A DNA stretch of 64,000 bases from Prevotella vespertina (GTDB lineage: Bacteria > Bacteroidota > Bacteroidia > Bacteroidales > Bacteroidaceae): assembly GCF_009728485.1 (NCBI RefSeq), contig NZ_VVIQ01000010.1, forward strand, positions 1 through 64,000, in the 5' to 3' direction. Positions 18,717-25,200 of this stretch are shown here, one piece after another (position 1 is the first letter of the stretch; each line of letters opens with the position of its first letter). Both the position numbers and the translations under genes were made by a program. Under the pieces are notes generated by a model that saw nothing but the letters and a program-made list of their open reading frames with translations, made no database searches and was not told the DNA's origin.

Positions 18717-18742
18717 TATAACCGGTTGTACAACCAGTTATA
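18717..18742. promoter_or_regulatory. 26-bp near-perfect palindrome, candidate operator
   Basis: TATAACC GGTTGTACAACC AGTTATA is symmetrical except for one base pair. It sits between the cargo-gene stop and the 101-aa gene, where a promoter for the VirE arm would be expected. Confidence 0.5.
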
Positions 18743-18806
18743 GATTTGAGTAATTAACACACATTTAACATATCAACCCATTAAACAAGGCGATTCGTTA
18801 ATGTAT

Positions 18807-19640
18807 TTAACATTTTATTTGCAAATCAGACTTCAAACTATCAAGCACCTTATTTACATTATCAATATCCTTTCCGTGTTGTTTTTCGTTTAAGGTCAAT
18901 CCATTATTCAAATTGTTGAGCGCATTATTATAACTTGTACCAATGATATTACTCATCAAACGAGCAACCTTCGTCCTGTCATGATTATTGGTCCACAAAT
19001 CACATTCCTTGAGAAGCTCACCGAGTATCTTCATCCTTACCTTCACAGGCGGATATTTCCCATCAGAGGTTTCCTCCTCCACAATTTCTTCCTCACCATG
19101 GAGTGCACTTGCGATTTCCTCCGACAAATAGGAAGTGTTATCTACTGACATAAAATCGGACACCCACGCTCTCAAACTATCCTCACCATAACGCCACATA
19201 AATTTCTGTACAGCACTCAAAATCTCTTCACGACGGGAGGAATAATTCCTCTCTGCTGTCCGCATCAATATCTCCACTAAATAACAATGAGGCTCTGAAA
19301 AAATGAGACAAACAATGAGGAGGGTTTGAACAACGCAGGTGGCAAGATTTATCTCATCCTTATTTATACTCTGACTTTTTCTTGATAGCCGACTCCATGT
19401 ACTGTCCCACATCCCCTCACAAATCTCTTCCTGAAAGGCAGGATCATTGTCCTTTTCTTTCACTTCATCCAGACAGTTAGCCGTCTCTACAAAAAAATCC
19501 TCCATGCGAATATCCGAGAGGGTGAGTTCTCGTTCATACTTCGTGCATGCACCCGATATCAAACGATAAAGGGGATGATTACTGAATACAGAATCAAGCA
19601 CTTCTCTTCCTGCGTTTTGCTCTTGGTTTCTCATCTTCAA
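18807..19640 (-). CDS. Module 1 cargo protein B (277 aa, unknown)
   Basis: 277 residues, mostly helical and rich in acidic residues. One hydrophobic stretch (NLATCVVQTLLIVCLIFS, about 98-115) could be a buried helix or membrane segment. The C-terminal ~70 residues form a separate basic/helical region (KILGELLKECDLW ... ARLMSNIIGTSYNNALNNL). I do not recognise the family. The start at 19640 lies 47 bp inside the preceding cargo gene, so the two are translationally coupled. A terminator follows. The position matches cargo gene 2 of module 2, although I see no clear sequence similarity. Confidence 0.65.
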   Translation of the reverse strand: MKMRNQEQNAGREVLDSVFSNHPLYRLISGACTKYERELTLSDIRMEDFFVETANCLDEVKEKDNDPAFQEEICEGMWDSTWSRLSRKSQSINKDEINLATCVVQTLLIVCLIFSEPHCYLVEILMRTAERNYSSRREEILSAVQKFMWRYGEDSLRAWVSDFMSVDNTSYLSEEIASALHGEEEIVEEETSDGKYPPVKVRMKILGELLKECDLWTNNHDRTKVARLMSNIIGTSYNNALNNLNNGLTLNEKQHGKDIDNVNKVLDSLKSDLQIKC

Positions 19641-20568
19641 AGCCTTCTGTTATATTCTTAATATCTGTCAACCATCGTACGAGCTCAAATGTATCGCCCT
19701 CACCATAATTAACCAGTTTTTTATTTACAAAATCGGTCAGAATATCGTCCTCCATCCAATAACAGGCATTCATCTTCTCCTTACTCCGATAAACACCCAT
19801 CTGACGAAAATAAACAGAGATATTATAACCATAACGACAGCACAAGTCTACAATGTGAGTAACATCATTCTCTGCACGCTGTAATGTCAATGTTTTATCC
19901 TTGGTCGTCGATAATAATATCTGACAATCATTCGCATTGGTCAGCTTAGCTATCGAAGAATACAACTTCAGACTATCCAACATTCCAGGCGATGTATCAA
20001 GATTAATATTCTTATCTGGATCAGGAAAATCAATAATAATTTTTCTTATCGTATCTTTATTTTTATGCACCTGTTCATGCACAGTATGCCAAAAATCGGT
20101 CACCTTTATCTTTCGTTTTATAGCAATCTTGAAACCATATTTTATCAAAACACGATTGAAAGCATCCTGCAAAAGATTACGTATCTTATCCGTCTCTCCT
20201 CGAAAAACATCCGACTTACGTTCGATGGCTATCTGCTCATAACCAGCACGCGTATCAACCACAACAGCACAAAAAGGCTCGGTGTCTTCGAGTGTCTCCT
20301 TAAAGTCCTTAACTCGCGTTCTCTCAATGTGATCACAAATGCGAAGATAGGTGACACCGTCCAATGTGCGCTCTATTTGATTCGAATACTTGCAGGGGGT
20401 TCCGTCCTTCTTCGAGTGGTAAACATCCAGACTCTTCGATTCAAACAAACTTGAAAACGTCTCAAGGGCTTTATTGATAGCTTCCTCTTTTGTTTCGTTT
20501 TTCTTAGTAAACAAGTTCTCTTCTTTCAGAAAACTGTACTTATAGATGATAAACTTTGTCTTAGGCAT
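19594..20568 (-). CDS. Module 1 cargo protein A (324 aa, unknown)
   Basis: 324 residues with no signal peptide. It starts MPKTKFIIYKYSFLKEENLF. A mixed alpha/beta body contains FCAVVVDTRAGYEQIAIER and IRKIIIDFPDPDKNINLDT, and the tail is very basic (RAKRRKRSA). The pattern suggests a nucleic-acid-associated protein, but I cannot assign a family. It is the first gene of the minus arm, with a -7 box at 20611-20618, and overlaps cargo B by 47 bp. No nuclease or toxin motif was found by eye. Confidence 0.65.
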   Translation of the reverse strand: MPKTKFIIYKYSFLKEENLFTKKNETKEEAINKALETFSSLFESKSLDVYHSKKDGTPCKYSNQIERTLDGVTYLRICDHIERTRVKDFKETLEDTEPFCAVVVDTRAGYEQIAIERKSDVFRGETDKIRNLLQDAFNRVLIKYGFKIAIKRKIKVTDFWHTVHEQVHKNKDTIRKIIIDFPDPDKNINLDTSPGMLDSLKLYSSIAKLTNANDCQILLSTTKDKTLTLQRAENDVTHIVDLCCRYGYNISVYFRQMGVYRSKEKMNACYWMEDDILTDFVNKKLVNYGEGDTFELVRWLTDIKNITEGFEDEKPRAKRRKRSA

Positions 20569-20610
20569 TTTATTCTAATAGATTTTGAGGTCCTTTTATA
20601 AAACTAAATG

Positions 20611-20618
20611 CAAATATA
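20611..20618 (-). promoter_or_regulatory. -7 box TATATTTG of module 1 cargo genes
   Basis: Minus-strand TATATTTG about 43 bp before the ATG at 20568. No good -33 element is seen. Confidence 0.5.
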
Positions 20619-20692
20619 AGAAATATTTTTAACTTTTCGTATATAAAACGTAAAAAATATACAAGTGGACGAGTAGACAAATGGAAGTAAAA

Positions 20693-20910
20693 AAAAGCCT
20701 CCCCAAGCCCCTCCAAAGGAGGGGATGTCTTTCACACAAGAGGCGTACAACATGACGAGTAATTAGCGTGCAAGTTAACGCGTTTATTACTATCATTGTT
20801 ACTCCAGTAATCGAAAAGTAATCATAATTTTGAACTTTGAAATTTGAATTTGAGTAAACACGTTGTGGGGTACACATCCCCTCCTTTCGGAGGGGCTTGG
20901 GGAGGCTTTC
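20693..20910. repeat. Inverted pair of C-rich hairpin arms
   Basis: The left arm GCCTCCCCAAGCCCCTCC begins at 20697 and its reverse complement ends near 20906, about 150 bp apart. The arms match those at 18119 and 18252. Confidence 0.8.
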
Positions 20911-20913
20911 CTC

Positions 20914-20940
20914 GTTACAGCGTTACACGTTACACGTTAC
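20914..20940. repeat. Inverted copy of heptamer repeat
   Basis: GTTACAGC GTTACAC GTTACAC GTTAC, the reverse complement of the units at 15621 and 21161. Confidence 0.7.
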
Positions 20941-20986
20941 ATTTTTGCTTATGGAGTTTTCGTGTGGAGGCAGGGAGGGTATAGTT

Positions 20987-21026
20987 TTATTATTATATAT
21001 AATATATATATTATATATAATAATAA
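20987..21026. repeat. Perfect 40-bp all-A/T palindrome (module 1)
   Basis: Every base pairs with its mirror partner from 20987 to 21026, with the centre between 21006 and 21007, and every base is A or T. A G-rich stretch (GGAGGCAGGGAGGG) lies just left of it and AT-rich DNA to its right. A 44-bp equivalent occurs in module 2. Confidence 0.9.
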
Positions 21027-21160
21027 TTTTATTTATATTTTAATTTATAATTTATTTACCTTAAAAATCTACATTTTATTACTCTTTGTTTTATTATGCT
21101 TTTTTTGCCCTTAAATTCCACAATTTTTATCCCCTTATTAACGTGTGAGATATAAAAATG

Positions 21161-21186
21161 TAACGTGTAACGCGTAACGTGTAACA
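21161..21186. repeat. Heptamer repeat, second direct copy
   Basis: Essentially identical to 15621-15647, including the flanking AAAAAT. Confidence 0.75.
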
Positions 21187-21225
21187 AACGGAAGTGAAAA
21201 AAACTCCCCCCGACCTCAGAAAAAG

Positions 21226-21362
21226 AAGCCTCCCCCAACCCCTCCGAAGGGAGGGGAGCTCCTATTTGCTGAAGATTTGCAATAATATCTTTTGCTTATC
21301 CTCCTCTGAGCTAGTTGGGGCTCTCCCCCTTTCGGGGGAGCTGGAGGGGGCTGGAGGCTTTT
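21226..21362. repeat. Intergenic double-hairpin element (type B)
   Basis: This copy matches the two translated copies. Its spacer is one base out of register, so the frame seen in ABC-F and VirE reads into a stop (TAG) after about 30 codons here. Confidence 0.8.
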
Positions 21363-21481
21363 CACAAGTCACATTGACGAAGTGCGAATTTAAGGAAACC
21401 GCATTTCATTATAAATCAACCACTTACAACGTAAATTAAAATTTTCCTGCGAACAACTCCCCTCTGATACCCTTCATTTCC

Positions 21482-21512
21482 TTGCTTTACAAACAGAACA
21501 ATCGTACCTTTG
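21482..21512 (+). promoter_or_regulatory. Promoter of the module 1 HU-like gene
   Basis: TTG (21482-21484), a 20-bp spacer, then TACCTTTG (21505-21512). A long leader of about 115 nt follows and contains octamer repeats (21526-21580). Confidence 0.65.
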
Positions 21513-21629
21513 CAATATGAACAGAAGTGGACAAGTGAAACAAGTGGACAAGTGAAACAAGTGAGACAAGTCAAACAGTAATCATATTTTGAACTTTGAA
21601 TTTTGAACTAAACAAAAAACTTTACTAAC

Positions 21630-22106
21630 ATGCTACATTACAGACTACATCAAGACAACCGAAAGACCTCTAAGCACAAAGGCAACTGGTATGGACACAT
21701 TGTCACTCGGAACACCTATGACATTGAGGCACTGGCACAGTACATGGCGAATCATAACACGCCATTCTCGAAAGGAACCATCAAGGGTATTCTTACCGAC
21801 ATGGTGGCAAGCGTCAGAGAACTAAACCTTGCAGGAAACCCTGTAAAGATTGACGACCTCGCCATCTTCTCCCTAGGATTCAGCTCCCAAGGTGTGAAAG
21901 ATGCAAACGACTATAACCCACAGAAGCACATCTCACGTTTCAGACTTCGTGCAAGGGCGACAGGCGCACTCTCTCCCAAACGACTCGAAAAGGTGGTTCG
22001 CATTGCCGAGGCTTCTGATTACAAGTCGCCTAGAACGCACAAGCCAGAGACTAGCACTCCCAAAGAGAATCCATCTGACCCATCTTCTGGTCCTGTATCA
22101 GCATAG
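21630..22106 (+). CDS. HU/IHF-like DNA-binding protein (module 1)
   Basis: 158 residues. The first ~125 match the HU-like domain with the N-terminal extension found in Bacteroidota (LHYRLHQDNRKTSKHKGNWYGHI; then NTPFSKGTIKGILTDMVASV and an LAIFSLGFSS strand). The C-terminus is a Pro/Ser-rich tail (KPETSTPKENPSDPSSGPVSA). HU proteins bend or coat DNA, and this subgroup is uncharacterised. A related HU-like protein is reported to influence capsule genes in Porphyromonas (recalled, not checked). The module 2 paralogue is at 35810. The smalltalk gene follows after 54 bp on the same transcript. Confidence 0.82.
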   Translation: MLHYRLHQDNRKTSKHKGNWYGHIVTRNTYDIEALAQYMANHNTPFSKGTIKGILTDMVASVRELNLAGNPVKIDDLAIFSLGFSSQGVKDANDYNPQKHISRFRLRARATGALSPKRLEKVVRIAEASDYKSPRTHKPETSTPKENPSDPSSGPVSA

Positions 22107-22160
22107 ACCATAAGCCTATAGCCCCAGCCCTATCATTATTAACTTAAATCCAAAACAATC

Positions 22161-22256
22161 ATGAAGAAGAAAGAAACATGGAAATTCATCCTCCAGACCC
22201 TTATCGCCATCCTTACCGCTATCGGTACTACACTCGGCGTTACCTCGTGCCTGTAG
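22161..22256 (+). CDS. Smalltalk protein (31 aa, module 1)
   Basis: A 31-residue peptide with a charged start (MKKKETWK), one hydrophobic helix (FILQTLIAILTAIGTTLGVT) and the end SCL. This matches the tiny 'smalltalk protein' family of Bacteroidota, found next to HU-like genes. It is too short for routine gene calling. The function is unknown. The single membrane helix with a positive N-terminus would suit an inner-membrane or holin-like peptide (inference). Its last 17 bp overlap the 3' end of the convergent alpha-2-macroglobulin frame. Confidence 0.8.
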   Translation: MKKKETWKFILQTLIAILTAIGTTLGVTSCL

Positions 22257-25200
22257 AGGGATTCCCCCTCCTACCCCTCGCCTGTAGAGGGGTATGGGAG
22301 GGGCTTAACACACTGAATTGTAAGCCTTTCTCCGTACTGATAAACTCTGGGGCGTATGCACATTGAGCCGTGATGGTGCCCGTCGTATAAGTTCCTGAAC
22401 GATCGAGATAATACTCCTGTTCTATTACATGCACGCCCTTGGGTAACATTCCGATAAACAAGTTAGTGCAATTATCTTTGACATCTAAATAATAAGAACA
22501 ATCTCTACCATATCGATACCCACTCGTCTTATCAACAGGTTCCATACAAGCGGCACGATTATCAATAATTTGTACAAAATCGAGATCACGCGTACTAGTA
22601 AGCGTTATGCGCACTTTTACATGACTCCCCACCTGTAAAGCCCCAGCTTGTAAGGGGATGATTTCTCGCTTGACCTGCAATTCGCCCTTCGGGGCTTTTA
22701 TGTCCTTGACGGATTGAATGGATTGAAAATAAAGGGCTCCAAAGCTGATATGAGTAGGTGAAACAGATTGAGAATCAGACGTTAATTCTGTTCCATTATA
22801 TTTATCATTCAACCATAATCGTCCCTCACCTGACAAAGAAATATCTCTTATTCCTTTCAATTTATCAGCACTGAAAATATGCGCTTCTGTATCTCTAAAC
22901 GTAGGAGCATCTGTAAGAGATTTTCCATTCAAGAAGGCGTAGATTGCGTTCGCACTATTGATGGTCGTCAACCAGTATTGTGTTCGCTTCTCCTGCAAGA
23001 GCCATTGTTTCATTTGGGCAATCGTAAGACGATCTTCTGGCGTTATCATTTGTAGGGCTTCAAGAGCCGACACGTGGGATGGAATCTTGTAATCGAGCCA
23101 TGAATACCCAGCACGCTGACTATCATAATAACGTCCTTTGAGTTGGTCATAAACCGTGTATTGCTTCAACGTCTCTACGAGCTGGCGGGCTTCTTTTTGC
23201 TCACCATAGTGATAAAGAAGGATGGCTGATTGTGCCAACGAATAGATATCATACGTGGAGACGTTTTTCTTTAAACTTCGTATAAGTTCTTTACCATATT
23301 TTGTGAGCGTCTCCTTTCCGCCTCGCCCATCTAATGCGCGTAGGTAAAGTTCCTCTAAGTCGGTCTTTCCCTGGGCTAAATAATGAAAACCTTTCTCCAT
23401 CATCTCATCAATAGCTCGCTGGTGCCCAATCATAGCGTTAAGGCGAACAAGGAGTTCCATGACCGTCTCAGTGACCCACCGATTACCCGACATTCCCTTA
23501 AACCAAGCCCATGAGCCATCTGATTGTTGGAGTTCACGCAATCGTTCTGTCAAGTCTTTCTCATATTCCGACATCTTTGATTCGTTTAGGAAATCAACTA
23601 AAGCCAACTTCTGTTCGGTTTCTTTTTTTGCCGTCAAAGTCCATGGAGTTTCTTGTAAAGACAGGGATTTTAATTCTTCATTTTTTTCCAGATTTGATGT
23701 AAGATGTTTTCTTTCCACACTATCTCTCACCTCAAACAAATTTGGATGAGCCTTTGCCAATTCATGCCCCAGTCTTGTCGTATAATACGCCATAGCCTGA
23801 CAGATCGCACATCCATCCACAGGATGAGTGTAAGCGTGTAAGGCATCAATAATCATTGTCTCGGGGTGTTTCGTATATTCCACCCGCAGGCAAGGATAGA
23901 TACCCTTATGCTCACTATTTGTAGGGAAGAGTTGATGGGGATGGAATGTCAGTTTTTCATTACCAACAAGTGTAAAAGGAATTGCTTGTGTAATGAGTTC
24001 TTTATTATCTAACACAGGGAGATAATGCTGTTCGCCATCACTCATTTTTCCATCCGTCACAATCACTTTACAAACGAGCAAGGAGGGCGTATTATTCATT
24101 GCTGGGGTATAAGAAAAACTTACCACCTGCGTACTATCACTCTTCAGTTGGAAGGCTTGTGTCTCTGAATAGATGACCTTCTCATTCTCTGCATTGAGGA
24201 GGATAAGCGTGGCTTTTCCATCTATGTTTTTATCTGACACGTTAAATATTTTCGCACTCATACTTGCCTTATCTCCTATTCGAATGAATCGTGGGAGGTT
24301 AGTTTGAACCATCAGGTGTTTACGAGCCAATATCGATGAGCGAATCAATCCATACTTCATGTCTTGGGTATGTGCCAAGCCCATGAATTGCCAAGAGGTT
24401 ACGCTCTCTGGTAAGGTGAAATTGAGTGTGACATCCCCCTCTGTATCGCTCATCAAATTAGGATAGAAGAAGGCAAGTTCCGTAAAATTCTTTCTTATCG
24501 GAAGGTTGGTCAAATGTTGTAATTCTTCAGGGGAAAGAGTCAAAGTAGGGCTTGTCTTTTCTTCTGGGATATATATAGGATAAATGGGGGCACGTGAGCC
24601 ATAAAGGGAGGGAATATTCTTTACAATAGTCACACTTCCTGTAAGAGATTCTTTCTTCACAGAGCTATAACCTCTAACGACTACCTCCTGGAGTTGATCA
24701 CTGTTTTCTTTCATGGTCATATCCAATCGTGAACCATAGACCTTGCGCACAACACTCTGCATACCAATGTATGAGAACTGGAGCGTCTCGCCATAGTGCA
24801 CCTTCAATCGGTAATGCCCGTCAATGTCGGTCACAGTGCCTAATCCATTTCGCTCGCATGACATGACAGTCGCCCCTATGATGGGTTCTCCATCTTCACC
24901 AACAACCTTACCTTCAACGATAATTTTTGCACCTCCAGCTAGCCCCATATCTAAGGAAGGATAATTGTAAGTGATTGAGGGTGAGTGAGAATAAATGCTC
25001 ATATAATAGGATAATAGCTTGTCCATTCCTAACCATTCGGCACGAACCTCGGTGAGACGATCACCCAATGAGAACTTCCATTGATTCTCGGCAATCCTAT
25101 CTAAAGCCCTGTCATAGAGTGTCGCCATTAACTGGGCACGCACAGGGTGACCATCAGGTGTTGAAACTTTCAGCGTCCATGTTTCTTTATCTCCTGGCAC

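Larger units (their letters stand above)
20569..21629. other. Inter-arm region of module 1 (repeats, no gene)
   Basis: About 1,060 bp between divergent arms. In order: the cargo promoter, a short octamer run (20660-20685), an inverted pair of C-rich hairpins (20693-20910), an inverted heptamer repeat (20914-20940), the 40-bp A/T palindrome, another heptamer repeat, a full double-hairpin element (21226-21362), the HU promoter and an octamer run. No credible gene is present. Confidence 0.75.
15146..22256. other. Accessory module 1 (HU-smalltalk / cargo-VirE-DUF5675)
   Basis: Minus arm in transcription order: 324-aa and 277-aa cargo, 101-aa protein, VirE-like protein, DUF5675. Plus arm: HU-like protein and smalltalk peptide. 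A 40-bp all-A/T palindrome lies between the arms. The same order occurs, inverted, at 35306-43518. The module lies between housekeeping genes (ABC-F and alpha-2-macroglobulin). No integrase, direct repeats or tRNA were seen at its ends. Confidence 0.75.

Noticed and set aside
19594..19640. Frameshift joining the two module 1 cargo genes into one
   Set aside because: Both frames are complete with their own start and stop, and a 47-bp overlap fits translational coupling; a homology search would settle it.
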